Of a stretch of 64,000 bases of DNA, positions 33,818-45,101 are shown in pieces. The position numbers were made by a program, and so were the translations under genes. Under the pieces are notes generated by a model, which did not search any database, was not told the DNA's origin, and saw only the letters and a list, made by a program, of their open reading frames with translations. The stretch is from Zizania palustris (taxonomy: Eukaryota; Streptophyta; Magnoliopsida; Poales; Poaceae). Location of the stretch: the NCBI GenBank assembly GCA_019279435.1, contig JAAALK010000288.1, forward strand, positions 53,619,624 to 53,683,623, in the 5' to 3' direction. Numbering within the stretch: the first letter of the stretch is position 1; each line of letters opens with the position of its first letter.

Positions 33818-34726
33818 TGATGAGGACATCACTTCACATGATACACACATGGAGCCTCCACCTACAATTCAACTACAAGGACCAATCACACGCGCCCGTG
33901 CCCGTCGCTTGAACCATGAGGTTAATTCGTTCCTTAGCAACTTTGATTATATTTGTTTGGATGGGATGCTACTGAATACTAGTGATATTTTGTTGCTTAG
34001 GAACATGGGAGATGGAATAGGAGAGTTGGAGTTGAAGACAGAGCCGCACGGATGATTTGAAGTCAAGAATTCGCTGGTTCGGACTACATCGACCACCATT
34101 CACCAAAATGGGCATAACTTCCTCATACGAAGTCCGATTGGCGCGTTCTTGGACTTTTTGGAAAGCTGAGGAGAAGACGGATCGTTTGCCGTTAATTTCA
34201 CCTCATTTGGAGTCTCGAGTCGTCCTGTGTATTTAAAACAGTACTGCGTGACAGAACTGGCCATGTTGGCCATAATCTGAGTCTGTACATCTTCTAGCCC
34301 ACAGCCCATGTCTGTTTACCTTCCCCCTGGCCGCCGCCCTATATATTCTCACGCCAGCCAACTCTAGGGTTAGGTTTTGCTTTGTTGCATCTACACTGTT
34401 GTGTTTAGATCCCGCCTCTTGCGCCGGACCGATTGGCTGCCGCATTGGCGTTTGTGAAACCTCAACTTATCTTCGTTTGTCTGTGATTTGGCATTCGATT
34501 TGTATCCTTCCTGTTCTTGCTTGTGTTCTTGGGTTCGCTTGCAGGAATTAGCCTTCGTGGCGAGGTCAATCGCGTTCTGCGTGGTTGATAACCAACGGAG
34601 ACAGTGGTGTAACGATTGCGAGGTTTTGATCCGCCGGACCGGAGCCTTGGATCGCCAACGTCGAGATTCTCCACCAACCCAAGTTTATCCTTTACCTAGC
34701 GGAAGATCGGGACCACTCCCCCATCA
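33818..34726 (+). repeat. CRM-1 5' LTR
   Basis: 909 bp, tgatgaggacatca...cccccatca, with a TATA-like tatatatt at 34340-34347. The 68-codon frame at 33849-34055 is the LTR copy of the polyprotein tail. Confidence 0.93.
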
Positions 34727-34728
34727 GC

Positions 34729-34740
34729 TGGTATCAGAGC
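34729..34740 (+). other. CRM-1 primer-binding site (initiator Met-tRNA)
   Basis: TGGTATCAGAGC two bases after the LTR. Confidence 0.92.
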
Positions 34741-36004
34741 TCAGATTTCCCGTTAGGTAATTTCGATCTACCTTTGTTTTTACCCAGGGTCCAGAAAACC
34801 GCACCAAAAAAAAAATTCCCCACCGAGAACCCCTTTGTGCCTTGCGATTTTAATTTCAGTTTTAACTTTGTTGAGTTCGTGTTCTTGGTCGAGTCTTGTT
34901 GCTGGTTTAGTCATCCCTCTGTGTCGTTTGAGTAGTAGTTGTTCTTGTGTCTCAGAAAAAAAAAATTCCCCACCGAAAAACCCCCCCTTCCGCAACCTTT
35001 CTTTGTTTTCCACATCCAGTCTTTTTGACCCCTCTTCAGTAAAACAGGCATAACTTTTCGCTCGTTTGGCAGAAAAATCTGAAATTTTTTGAGCGTGTTC
35101 CTGACTCAATTTGGAGGGTACCCTAGCCCTCACCAAAATCGCCAAAAAAAATCGGGAAGATAAAGAAAAAAATTGGACAAAGTTTTTGCTCGCCGGACAG
35201 CGAACTTGTTTGAATTTTTGTGAGCCACATCCCACCTCAGTTGTAGGTGCCAATTTTTGTGGTTACTCCTCTGGTCATCCTTGTTTCAAAAAAAATAGAG
35301 TGAAAAAAAAAGAGGAGAAAAAAAAAAATATAAAAAAAAAGAGAAGCGGTCCTGTTATTTTTGCTTGTCCGAACTCTTGTCCGAACTCCTGTCCGAACAC
35401 TTGTCCGATCTGAGGAAATCTTTGGCTGTTTGTTGCTTGTCCGATCTCTTGTCTGAACCTTTGTCCGAACTCTTGTCCGATCTCTTGTCCGATCCGAACA
35501 GCAGCAAAAAAAAACAAAAAAAAAGAGAGAAAAAAAAAAATTGCACATACCCTTGTCCGATCACTTGTCCGATCTCTTGTCCAATCCCTTGTCCGATCTA
35601 TAGAGAGCTGATTTTGACCTGTTTTTGCTTCCTTTTGATTTTGGGCACATAATTTCCCTCTATTACTTGAACTTTCACTTTGGGAGCACTACGGTCAGCA
35701 ACTTTGACGAGTACTAGGGAATACTTATTGAACTTGGTTTAACTGTTATTATTATCGCTAATCCTTGCTACTCATTTTGCCTTCCAAGCTACACATTCTC
35801 TTGGTCAGGACAGGTTCATTCCTTGCAATTGTACACCACCCTCCACTTGGTTCATCACCTGTAGGCCGGTGACCTCCCTGCAGCGTGGTAAGAACACTTG
35901 CAAGCGTGGGTAAGGTGCTTGACGAATTGCTTCCACCACACATCCAGCACCCCACCTAGCTGTTTTACATAGGATTATTCTTGGTTGTTTATCTTTTCAC
36001 TAAC
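34741..36004 (+). other. CRM-1 leader between primer site and gag
   Basis: About 1.26 kb with many A runs and no credible gene. It contains the 12-bp array at 35364-35599. CRM-2 has the same leader with a different array length. Confidence 0.8.
35364..35599 (+). repeat. 12-bp tandem array in the CRM-1 leader
   Basis: Units of the form cttgtccgaact/cttgtccgatct in blocks split by non-unit spacers (one contains ctttggctgtttgttg). Confidence 0.85.
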
Positions 36005-36655
36005 ATGGCAGATAACAGCGGCACCCCTCCATCTGATTTTAACGACTGTGTCTCACGGCGTGCTCTACTAGAGTCTCAGCGGCAGACCCAACATTCCATC
36101 GAACGTCTCGCGCGTACTGTGGCTGACCTAGTGGACCGAATGGCTGCCTTGGAAACACGATTGCCTGCTGCACGAGCCAACGGTGAACATGTTGAAGAGG
36201 AAGACGATCATATTGAAGATGAAGACGACCTATCCTATGCCGGAAACAATGCCATTGACCCTGACGAGGCTGCACGTCATCGCTTTCAGTTCAACCATCA
36301 AGGTATGGGCAACCGCAACCGCCCTCCACGAGGTAACAATGACAACCACAGGAACAATGATCCCTACTCTAAGGTAAAATTTTCAGTACCTCCTTTTGCT
36401 GGCACCTATGATCCAGATGCATATTTAGATTGGGAGATGTCAGTCGAACAAAAATTTAATGCTCATATGGTTCCTGCTATCCACCGCGTGCGTTTAGCTA
36501 CTAGTGACTTCACTGGATATGCTCTTCTTTGGTGGACTGAAATAGTTCAGGTTGGAAATGAACCACAAACTTGGGATATGTTAAAACGACAAATGCGTGG
36601 TAGATGGGTCCCTCCTTCATATAAACGTGATTTGAGAAAAAATTGCAGCGCCTAA
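36005..36655 (+). pseudogene. CRM-1 gag, first frame
   Basis: Start at MADNSGTPPSDFNDC. It contains a helical segment (SIERLARTVADLVDRM), an acidic stretch and the Retrotrans_gag core (KVKFSVPPFAGTYDPDAYL, FTGYALLWWTEIVQVGNEPQ, YKRDLRKN). The frame ends at 36655 because the A run after ttgag has six A, while CRM-2 has seven; with seven the frame would join the next one. The shift is therefore a single-base deletion, or a homopolymer error in the assembly. Confidence 0.85.
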
Positions 36656-39600
36656 ACCAAGGAAATAAATCGGTAGAGGAGTATTATCAGGAGTTGCAAA
36701 TAGGTTGCATGCGTGCTGAAATTGAGGAGGACAATGAGGATAAAATGGCCCGTTTTTATGGTGGTTTAAGACGTGAAATTCAGGATATCATTGATTATAA
36801 AGAATACAATACTATCACTCGTCTTTTCCACCTTGCTATGCTTGCAGAAAAAGAATTGCAGGGTCGCCAACAACCACAACGCAGCATGAGGACCAACATT
36901 GGTGGTGCTACTTCACGCTCAAGTGGGCAGCAGCAACGACCACCCCCACCCCCTTCTCGACCGGCGGCTACATCAGCACCTTTTACATCTACAGCCCAGG
37001 TTGAAAGTTCCAAGACTGCAGCATCCAAGGCGCCAGCCAAGCCCACCTCCTCGGCAGCCTCTACTGCACGTTCTGCAGCGATCCAGTGTCACAGATGCAA
37101 AGGACTTGGCCACGTTATGAAGGACTGCCCTAGTCAGCGGGCTTATATTGCTACGGAAGACGGTGGCTACGTAAGTGCTAGTGATGTTGAAGATGAATAT
37201 GCACTTGCTGCTAACATTGCAGGAGATGATGATACATTCGATGATGATGCTGTTTTTGCGCCGGATACCTATGCCGACCATGAAGCACTTATTGTACAAC
37301 GTGTTTTAAGCACTCACATGGAGCAGGACGACCGGGCACAAAGAAACAATCTGTTTCAGACCTTCTTCCTCGTCAATGACCGTCGTGTACGTGTCATCAT
37401 CGACAGCGGTAGTTGCAACAATTTGGTGAGCCACGACATGGTAACGAAGCTTCAACTTCCCACACGTGCGCATCCGCACCCTTACCATGTGCAATGGTTC
37501 AATAATAGCGGTAAGGTCAAGGTAACACAAACTGCTAACATCAAATTTGCCATTGGTACATACTTAGGAGTTGCTGATTTTGATGTAGTACCAATGCAAG
37601 CATGTTCTCTGTTACTTGGTAGACCTTGGGAGTATGATACTGATGCTACACACCATGGTAGGAGCAATAAGTATACATTTATGAATAAAGGAAAGAAAAT
37701 TACATTGCTTCCTATGACTCCTGCTGAAATTGTAAAATTTGAACAAGAAAAACATGCTAGGGATGCACAAAAGAGCAAACAACCTTCTGAAAATCAGCAA
37801 GTAGCTAAGACGCTTTTGAAGCAACAGAAAGATAAAATTGCTTCTCCTTCTTCATCACAAGTTATAAATCTGAAAGGGCGTGTCATGCTTGCAACTAAAA
37901 CTGACCTTGCTGAAATTTGTGATGATACTCCCTTGCTATACGGCTTGATTTGCACAAACGTGTTGTTTTCACTTGCGAACATTCCTAGCTCTGTTCCTGT
38001 TGCAGTCACTGACCTTTTGCAGGAGTTTAAAGATGTTTTTCCTGCTGAGATACCACCCGGGCTGCCACCGATACGCGGCATCGAGCACCAAATTGATTTG
38101 GTCCCGGGGGCGTCTCTTCCTAATCGTGCAGCGTACCGCACCAATCCGGAGGAGACAAAAGAAATTGAGCGCCAAGTACAGGACCTTCTTGATCGTGGGT
38201 ACGTCCGTGAAAGCCTTAGTCCTTGTGCAGTACCCGTTCTTTTGGTACCTAAGAAAGATGGTAGTTGGCGCATGTGTGTTGATTGTCGTGCTATTAATAA
38301 TATCACCATTCGATATCGACACCCTATTCCTAGATTGGATGACATGCTTGATGAGCTTAGTGGTGCCATTATCTTTTCTAAGATCGATCTCCGTAGTGGT
38401 TACCACCAAATTCGCATGAAACTAGGTGATGAATGGAAAACTGCCTTTAAAACAAAGTTTGGACTATATGAGTGGCTTGTCATGCCTTTTGGACTTACTA
38501 ATGCACCTAGTACCTTCATGCGCTTGATGAATGAAGTCCTACGGCACTTTATAGGACGCTTTGTGGTTGTATACTTTGATGATATCTTGGTTTATAGCAA
38601 GTCTCTCACTGAACATGTTGAACACCTACGTGCTGTTTTTATTGTCCTCCGTGAGGCTAGAATGTTTGGTAACCTTGAGAAGTGCACGTTTTGCACGGAT
38701 CGAGTTGTGTTTCTTGGATATGTTGTCACTTCACAGGGTATTGAGGTCGACGCGGCAAAGGTAGAAGCAATCAACAGCTGGCCACAGCCCCAAACTATCA
38801 CACAGGTACGTAGTTTCCTTGGTCTTGCAGGTTTCTACCGGCGTTTTGTGAAAGATTTCAGCACCATCGCCGGTCCTTTACATGAGTTGACCAAGAAGGG
38901 AGTTACTTTTACTTGGGAACCAGCACAAGAACAAGCTTTTGCCACACTCAAGGATCGCCTTACACATGCACCTCTACTTCAGCTACCCGACTTCAGTAAG
39001 CCTTTTGAACTAGAATGTGATGCTAGCGGTTTTGGATTAGGAGGTGTGCTGCTGCAAGGAGGTAAACCCGTGGCCTATTTTAGTGAGAAATTACATGGCC
39101 CACAGTTGAACTATTCTACCTATGATAAGGAATTATATGCCTTAGTGCGTGTGCTTGAAACTTGGCAATATTACCTTTTGCCTAAGGAGTTTATTATTCA
39201 TTCGGATCATGAAGCATTGAAGCATATACGTAGTCAAGCAAATCTGAATAAACGACATGCTAAATGGGTAGAATTTATTGAAACTTTTCCATACATCATT
39301 AAGCATAAGAAAGGGAAAGATAATGTGATTGCGGATGCTTTGTCTAGACGTTATACATTGCTTTCTCAACTTGATTATAAGATCTTTGGTTTAGAAACAT
39401 TGAAGGACATGTATGCTACTGATTTGGACTTCAAAGATGCTTTTGCAAATTGTACAGATGTCCGTGCTTGGAACAAATATGTGCTGAATAATGGATATCT
39501 TTTTCGTGCTAACAAGTTATGTGTGCCGGCTAGCTCTCTTCGCTTGTTGTTATTGCAGGAAGCACATGGTGGTGGTTTGATGGGTCATTTTGGATCAAAG

Positions 39601-40881
39601 AAAACTGAAGATGTGCTGTCCACCCACTTCTATTGGCCTAAGATGAGACGAGATGTTGAGCGCTATGTGGCACGATGCGCTACTTGCAATAAAGCTAAGT
39701 CCCGACTAAATCCACATGGTCTTTATATGCCTCTGCCCGTTCCTAGTGTACCTTGGGAGGATATTTCTATGGATTTTGTGTTAGGGTTACCTAGAACTAG
39801 GAGGGGGAGAGATAGTATTTTTGTGGTGGTAGATCGTTTCTCTAAAATGGCGCATTTTATACCTTGTCACAAGAGCGACGATGCTACAAATGTTGCTGAT
39901 TTGTTTTTCAGAGAGGTCGTACGCTTGCATGGAGTTCCCAATACCATCGTTTCAGATCGTGATGCCAAATTCTTAAGTCATTTTTGGAGGACGTTGTGGC
40001 ATAAGTTGGGGACGAAGCTGCTGTTTTCTACTACTTGTCACCCCCAAACGGATGGACAAACGGAGGTCGTCAACCGCACATTGTCCACCATGTTGAGGGC
40101 TGTTTTGAAGACCAACTTGAAGCTTTGGGAAGAGTGTCTACCTCATATTGAGTTTGCATATAATAGGTCAGTACACTCCACTACTAAGGTAAGTCCGTTT
40201 CAAGTGGTCTATGGTTTTAATCCGCGTGCTCCTATTGATTTGCTACCATTACCACCATCTGAAAACTTGAATTTTGATGCTACTACACGTGCTGAATTAT
40301 TACTTAAGATGCATGAAACTACTAAAGCAAACATAGAGAAAATGAATGAGAAATATCGTGCTTATGGTAGTAAGGGTAGAAAAGAGATAACATTTGAACC
40401 GGGTGATCTTGTTTGGTTGCACTTGCGCAAGGATCGTTTTCCTGATTTACGCAAGTCTAAATTGATGCCCCGTGCTGATGGTCCTTTCCGTGTGCTTGAG
40501 AAGATAAATGACAATGCATATAAGCTTGAGTTGCCTGCAGCTTTTGGGGTTAGTCCCACATTTAACATTTCAGATTTAAAGCCCTATTTGGGAGATGATG
40601 ATGAGCTTGAGTCGAGGACGACTCCAATTCAAGAGGGGGAGGATGATGAGGACATCACTTCACATGATACACACATGGAGCCTCCACCTACAATTCAACT
40701 ACAAGGACCAATCACACGCGCCCGTGCCCGTCGCTTGAACCATGAGGTTAATTCGTTCCTTAGCAACTTTGATTATATTTGTTTGGATGGGATGCTACTG
40801 AATACTAGTGATATTTTGTTGCTTAGGAACATGGGAGATGGAATAGGAGAGTTGGAGTTGAAGACAGAGCCGCACGGATGA
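36643..40881 (+). CDS. CRM-1 gag C-terminus and complete pol polyprotein
   Basis: 1,412 codons open. Rough residue positions: rest of gag 1-145; zinc knuckle CHRCKGLGHVMKDC about 149; protease RVIIDSGSCNNLVS about 252; RT WRMCVDCRAIN about 545 and YFDDILVY about 644; RNase H FELECDASGFGLGGVL about 789; integrase zinc module about 973-1020 (CATC pair); integrase core D about 1044 (MDFVLGLP), D about 1105 (VSDRDAKF), E about 1141 (DGQTEVVNR); tail FNISDLKPYLGDDDEL about 1307, then GPITRARARRLN about 1355. All catalytic residues are present. The last 79 codons lie inside the 3' LTR. Apart from the upstream gag frameshift it looks intact. Confidence 0.92.
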   Translation: MQRLNQGNKSVEEYYQELQIGCMRAEIEEDNEDKMARFYGGLRREIQDIIDYKEYNTITRLFHLAMLAEKELQGRQQPQRSMRTNIGGATSRSSGQQQRPPPPPSRPAATSAPFTSTAQVESSKTAASKAPAKPTSSAASTARSAAIQCHRCKGLGHVMKDCPSQRAYIATEDGGYVSASDVEDEYALAANIAGDDDTFDDDAVFAPDTYADHEALIVQRVLSTHMEQDDRAQRNNLFQTFFLVNDRRVRVIIDSGSCNNLVSHDMVTKLQLPTRAHPHPYHVQWFNNSGKVKVTQTANIKFAIGTYLGVADFDVVPMQACSLLLGRPWEYDTDATHHGRSNKYTFMNKGKKITLLPMTPAEIVKFEQEKHARDAQKSKQPSENQQVAKTLLKQQKDKIASPSSSQVINLKGRVMLATKTDLAEICDDTPLLYGLICTNVLFSLANIPSSVPVAVTDLLQEFKDVFPAEIPPGLPPIRGIEHQIDLVPGASLPNRAAYRTNPEETKEIERQVQDLLDRGYVRESLSPCAVPVLLVPKKDGSWRMCVDCRAINNITIRYRHPIPRLDDMLDELSGAIIFSKIDLRSGYHQIRMKLGDEWKTAFKTKFGLYEWLVMPFGLTNAPSTFMRLMNEVLRHFIGRFVVVYFDDILVYSKSLTEHVEHLRAVFIVLREARMFGNLEKCTFCTDRVVFLGYVVTSQGIEVDAAKVEAINSWPQPQTITQVRSFLGLAGFYRRFVKDFSTIAGPLHELTKKGVTFTWEPAQEQAFATLKDRLTHAPLLQLPDFSKPFELECDASGFGLGGVLLQGGKPVAYFSEKLHGPQLNYSTYDKELYALVRVLETWQYYLLPKEFIIHSDHEALKHIRSQANLNKRHAKWVEFIETFPYIIKHKKGKDNVIADALSRRYTLLSQLDYKIFGLETLKDMYATDLDFKDAFANCTDVRAWNKYVLNNGYLFRANKLCVPASSLRLLLLQEAHGGGLMGHFGSKKTEDVLSTHFYWPKMRRDVERYVARCATCNKAKSRLNPHGLYMPLPVPSVPWEDISMDFVLGLPRTRRGRDSIFVVVDRFSKMAHFIPCHKSDDATNVADLFFREVVRLHGVPNTIVSDRDAKFLSHFWRTLWHKLGTKLLFSTTCHPQTDGQTEVVNRTLSTMLRAVLKTNLKLWEECLPHIEFAYNRSVHSTTKVSPFQVVYGFNPRAPIDLLPLPPSENLNFDATTRAELLLKMHETTKANIEKMNEKYRAYGSKGRKEITFEPGDLVWLHLRKDRFPDLRKSKLMPRADGPFRVLEKINDNAYKLELPAAFGVSPTFNISDLKPYLGDDDELESRTTPIQEGEDDEDITSHDTHMEPPPTIQLQGPITRARARRLNHEVNSFLSNFDYICLDGMLLNTSDILLLRNMGDGIGELELKTEPHG
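40631..40643 (+). other. CRM-1 polypurine tract
   Basis: aagagggggagga directly before the 3' LTR, inside the coding frame. Confidence 0.85.
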
Positions 40882-41553
40882 TTTGAAGTCAAGAATTCGC
40901 TGGTTCGGACTACATCGACCACCATTCACCAAAATGGGCATAACTTCCTCATACGAAGTCCGATTGGCGCGTTCTTGGACTTTTTGGAAAGCTGAGGAGA
41001 AGACGGATCGTTTGCCGTTGGTTTCACCTCATTTGGAGTCTCGAGTCGTCCTGTGTATTTAAAACAGTACTGCGTGACAGAACTGGGCCATGTTGGCCAT
41101 AATCTGAGTCTGTACATCTTCTAGCCCACAGCCCATGTCTGTTTACCTTCCCCCTGGCCGCCGCCCTATATATTCTCACGCCAGCCACCTCTAGGGTTAG
41201 GTTTTGCTTTGTTGCATCTACACTGTTGTGTTTAAATCCCGCCTCTTGCGCCGGACCGATTGGCTGCCGCATTGGCATTTGTGAAACCTCAACTTATCTT
41301 CGTTTGTCTGTGATTTGGCATTCGATTTGTATCCTTCCTGTTCTTGCTTGTGTTCTTGGGTTCGCTTGCAGGAATTAGCCTTCGTGGCGAGGTCAATCGC
41401 GTTCTGCGTGGTTGATAACCAACGGAGACAGTGGTGTAACGATTGCGAGGTTTTGATCCGCCGGACCGGAGCCTTGGATCGCCAACGTCGAGATTCTCCA
41501 CCAACCCAAGTTTATCCTTTACCTAGCGGAAGATCGGGACCACTCCCCCATCA
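40644..41553 (+). repeat. CRM-1 3' LTR
   Basis: 910 bp. Differences from the 5' LTR seen by eye: aa/gg near 41017, one extra g near 41088, and single changes near 41187, 41234 and 41277. Confidence 0.93.
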
Positions 41554-41558
41554 TTCGG
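41554..41558. repeat. Target-site duplication ttcgg (right) of CRM-1
   Basis: Exact match to 33813-33817. Confidence 0.92.
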
Positions 41559-43905
41559 CTTATCCCCCTCGCACGCTCTTTGCTGGAAGACTTATTTCTG
41601 GCCTTGGGCTCGGTAAGGTTTCGAGCTCTTTGTCTTCGTACTCGTTGAAGTTTAGCTTGTGTTGACTTAGGATTTCTAATGAAGCTGCGTGCGACATACG
41701 ACCTCCGGAGGAGGCCATAGTGGTGGCAGAACGCGTCGTGGGACCTCCACAACCAGACGAGCAAACTCAGAGGCTCGCCCTGGTGGGGTCTTGGGAGAGA
41801 TGGAATGGAGTGTGGACTTCGCTCGGCGCTGAGGGGGTCTAGGCACTTCCGGACTTTGCTGGCTTGGTTCCTTTGGCGAGCGGTTCAAAGAGGAAGAGGG
41901 TGGACAATGAGGAGCCCAAGACCTCGAAGTCCACAAAATCTTCAAGGGTTCGCTCGGAGCCCTCGGTGGACGAAGCCCCTGGCGTGGCGGATCAAGCATC
42001 TCTGGACCTCGCTGCCGGAGGGGAGCTATAGAGTGCCCCACTACAATGGTCAAAGCATTGGCATCGAAGGTTGTGGCAATGAGCAGAGGGTTGGCACAGG
42101 AGGTTGTGGCGGAGGTGATGGCGATGGAGGCTTCGGGGGTGGCCCCTTCGAACGTGGAGCCTGGGACCCAGCCAGCCCAACAGAGGGATTGCGGGAGACA
42201 CCTCACTTCTGTGGTGTTCCAAGACATCTCTTCAAGTGAGGTGGAAGCTGGCAGAGGTAAATGTTTGCATCACACTTCTTCTTATACTTGTATGTATTAA
42301 CTTGTATTTTTTCTTAAGTGTTGGTGATGATGCAAGGCCTGCAGTTGTAGACACGGAGGGGACCTCTGACAACAGTGGAGGCAGCAGCAGCTCGGGGTCC
42401 GAAGAGAGCTCTTCGTTCGAGGAAGACGAGGGGGCAACCACGACGGAGGGACCCCTCGGGAAAATGCAGACAAAGAGGTGAACATAGTAGACCGGAGCCC
42501 CGCTCCGGAGGTACCTGTGTTCCTGGCGCCCTTGATTCAACACCTTATCATGAGGGGGCCTACGACGGAGGTGGCCGTCAATGTTTTCTATGATGGCTGT
42601 GTGGCTTTGCCAACTGGGGACTTGGTGGCGCAGCTCAGCCGCACTAGCCATGTCGACCTCTTCGCAAAAGTGAGTGAAGCCATCCTTCAGGTGAGCAAAT
42701 CTTCACACATGCTTCATGTAGTACTTAGCTCTTTAGCAATACTAATGATTTCTTGAATCTTGCCAGGCCTTCACGCTGACTACAGCGGCAGCGACCTACG
42801 TGGGCCGTCAGGAAAACTTCTTGGTGGAGGAAAATGAAACCCTTCGGCACCAGGCTTCGGAAGCCATCGAGAGGCAGAAGCAGGCCGAAGCTGCAACTGA
42901 GGCAGCGAGGTCCAAGGAAGCTTGGGCAAACGAAGCCCTGGAGATAATGGCCTCGGAGATGGAGAGGCTTCCGAAAGCGCTTTGGGCTACGGAGGAGGCT
43001 ATGGCGAAGCTGGCGGCGGAGAACTCTGATCTTCGCACTGCTAGCCAAGCTCTAGAGGGCTTCATGGTTTGAGGGGTTGATAAAACCACCTCGAACCTGA
43101 GTGAAGTCCTGGAGCCCTTGGGAACCAAGTGCCAGGCTCTGGATTTCAATCCCCAAGATCCTATCGGAACCGGCTCAAGTTTCTCCAAACAGTCGCGGCG
43201 ACGGTGGAGGTGATGATGTCAGGCTTCGCGCTGATGGCCGGACGGGTGGCTGGCCAGGGGGTGCTGCAGATGCTCCATGAAGTGGGGTGAATCCACCTCG
43301 AAGCAGCGACCTCGATCACACCGGTGGCCTTTGGAGGCCCTCGCCTTATTTCGCCTGCCTCAGCAGTCCGTGGAGCATGGCATAGGCTTCAAGAACCCTG
43401 GAAGGCTCAAGGGTGCAAAGCAGTTCTCGAGCTTCAATGAGTCACTCTCTTACACCGAGCTAGGGCGCAGGCTATGCCAACTCAACCTTCGACGTCGAAC
43501 CATCCGCCACCGAAGGTGTAGATCTCCTTAGGCTCTTTTGTAATTCTTAGCCATAGACCTGTAAATTGACTTGTCAATTTATTAATAGAAATGCAGGGGT
43601 ATTTTGTACCTGTCCAAGATCAGCCTTCGGATGTTGACTTTGAAGTGCTCGAGGATTTAGAAGAGCTTCGTCAACTTTGGGTAGTGCTTGAGGTAGATAG
43701 GTCCGAAGTCCCTCCTCGGTTCAAACTTCCGAGGGGTCCTAGGGACGAAGTTATTCCCAAGGTAGCCCAAGAGCCGCTAGCCACCGTGAAGACGAAGCCC
43801 CTTTGGAGTCCTTCATCCTCACCAGACTTAAGATATTTTGCGGTAGACTTGAGTGGCGAAGGGGTGCAGTCTTCGGGCACAGTTTTGCAAGGTGATGAAG
43901 CCTTA
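41559..43905 (+). pseudogene. Tat-3 antisense accessory gene, rest of exon 1 to exon 5
   Basis: Likely introns: 41613-41670, one starting at 42257 with its acceptor near 42318 or 42335, 42691-42766 and 43516-43596. They match the Tat-1 intron places. Exon 2 has RLALVGSWERWNGVWTSLGA and GSKRKRVDNEEPK (basic, possible nuclear signal), like Tat-1 LVGSWERSNRVW and GPKKRKAE. Exon 4 begins after 42766 with QENFLVEENETLRHQASEAI and is a coiled coil up to about 43070, where a TGA interrupts. Exon 5 (VQDQPSDVDFEVLEDLEELR) matches Tat-1 LPHIEDVEVLDVNDELR and ends at 43905. Further stops lie in exon 2. The sequence is less AT-rich than Tat-1. Confidence 0.72.
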
Positions 43906-45101
43906 TAGTTTTCTACCTTCAATGCGGCACCGCCTGCGCTTTGGACTTGGGACGACCTGCAAGAAGAAAGATGAGTTCTGCGGGCCTCGAAGTGTGGACG
44001 GTCTGGCCATGGGAGGTCATGCTCCGACAGGGCTTCGTCCAGCCGAGGGGGCCCTGCCCAGAAAAAAAGCAAGCGAGGGTCAAGTATGTCGAGGCCTCGG
44101 GCCCGCTTTTTGTTAGGCTTAGGTACAATTTACTCGTAGTGTTTTTGCTTTAAGAGTGTACTTGTAAGCGTACTTCGTATTTATACTTGGCATTCAATGA
44201 ATGGAAATTGTCTTGTACTTTATGTATGCACATTTCGGTCACATACTTCACACGTATTACGTGCTACGCACACTTCACATACTTATACCTCGGTCCCCCC
44301 TTGCGCGTGGCGGTTAAGGACTTGGGCATTGCCGGTGCGGGTAATTTTAAAATGCAGAGGGGTGCACCTTGGGCGGCTTCGAATATATATATCGCAAAGT
44401 TCAGAGGCCTCGCTTGGGCTTCGAACGCTCAAAATTGAAACGAAGCATGGCTTTGAAGACTTATTTGAATTAAGCAAAGCAAGCCTTCGAAATATTTGAT
44501 TCTCAATAGATCTTGAATTTTGACACGCGAAGCAAGGCTTCGAAGCATGTTTAGATGATGAAGCAAGGCTTATGAGCTTGATGCTGGAATGAGAATGGAA
44601 TGAGTGGTGTGAATTCACCGAACCTGTGATACTATGAGCCACCTTTGACTCTGAGCCACCTACGACCTAGGGATGCTTCGGGTACGGGACCCAGAATCCC
44701 TAGACGCATCGGGCTAGTGGCATGGAGTCCTTATCCCACTGCTATGGGCCCAGAGGTGTTGTGTAGCTTTCAAAGTAGTGCTTCGGTTTTAAATAAGGCG
44801 AAGCAAGGCTTCGGTTTTGAATAAGGCGAAGCAAGGCTTCAGTTTTGAATAAGGCGAAGCAAGGCTTCAGTTTTGAATAAGGCGAAAAAAGCTTCGGTTT
44901 GTGTAAATACCTTGGAAACTTGACTGGGTCCGGAGACCGAGCGGCTTCGTGTGCTTGAAGGGAGCTTGCCTCGTAGCCCCTAGGGCTTCTGAGGCCTTCG
45001 ACGAGCCCCTAGGGCAGGAGGCCATCAGGGCCTGCCGCTTTCTTAGTGGGTGTACTCTGTGGCACGAGTGGTGGCAGAGACACTAGCTTTTAATACTAGG
45101 A
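43906..45101. other. Tat-3 spacer where gag and pol would be
   Basis: About 1.2 kb without similarity to gag or pol by eye. It contains a tandem repeat and short C/G-rich stretches. Short open frames (for example 44187-44438) look accidental. Confidence 0.65.
44781..44900. repeat. 28-bp tandem repeat (about four units)
   Basis: Units of ttttgaataaggcgaagcaa followed by ggcttcag or ggcttcgg; the last unit is decayed. Confidence 0.85.

Larger units (their letters stand above)
33818..41553 (+). mobile_element. CRM-1: young, nearly intact Gypsy element of the CRM lineage
   Basis: 7,736 bp, LTRs 909 and 910 bp with about five substitutions and one single-base indel between them by eye, perfect duplication ttcgg, Met-tRNA primer site and polypurine tract. 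Domain order gag, protease, RT, RNase H, integrase is Gypsy. No chromodomain is evident; the polyprotein runs into the 3' LTR and ends in an ITRARARRLNHEVNSFL segment, a feature of CRM (centromeric) elements. The single defect seen is a one-base deletion in gag. It inserted into the accessory gene of Tat-3. Confidence 0.9.

Noticed and set aside
33849..34055. Apparent small gene MEPPPTIQLQGPITRARARR, also at 62834-63040
   Set aside because: It is the LTR copy of the CRM polyprotein tail, in frame only in the 3' LTR at 40675-40881.
37794..38409. Long minus-strand frames of 146-191 codons opposite RT
   Set aside because: Shadows of the conserved RT coding sequence; they recur opposite RT in CRM-2 for the same reason.
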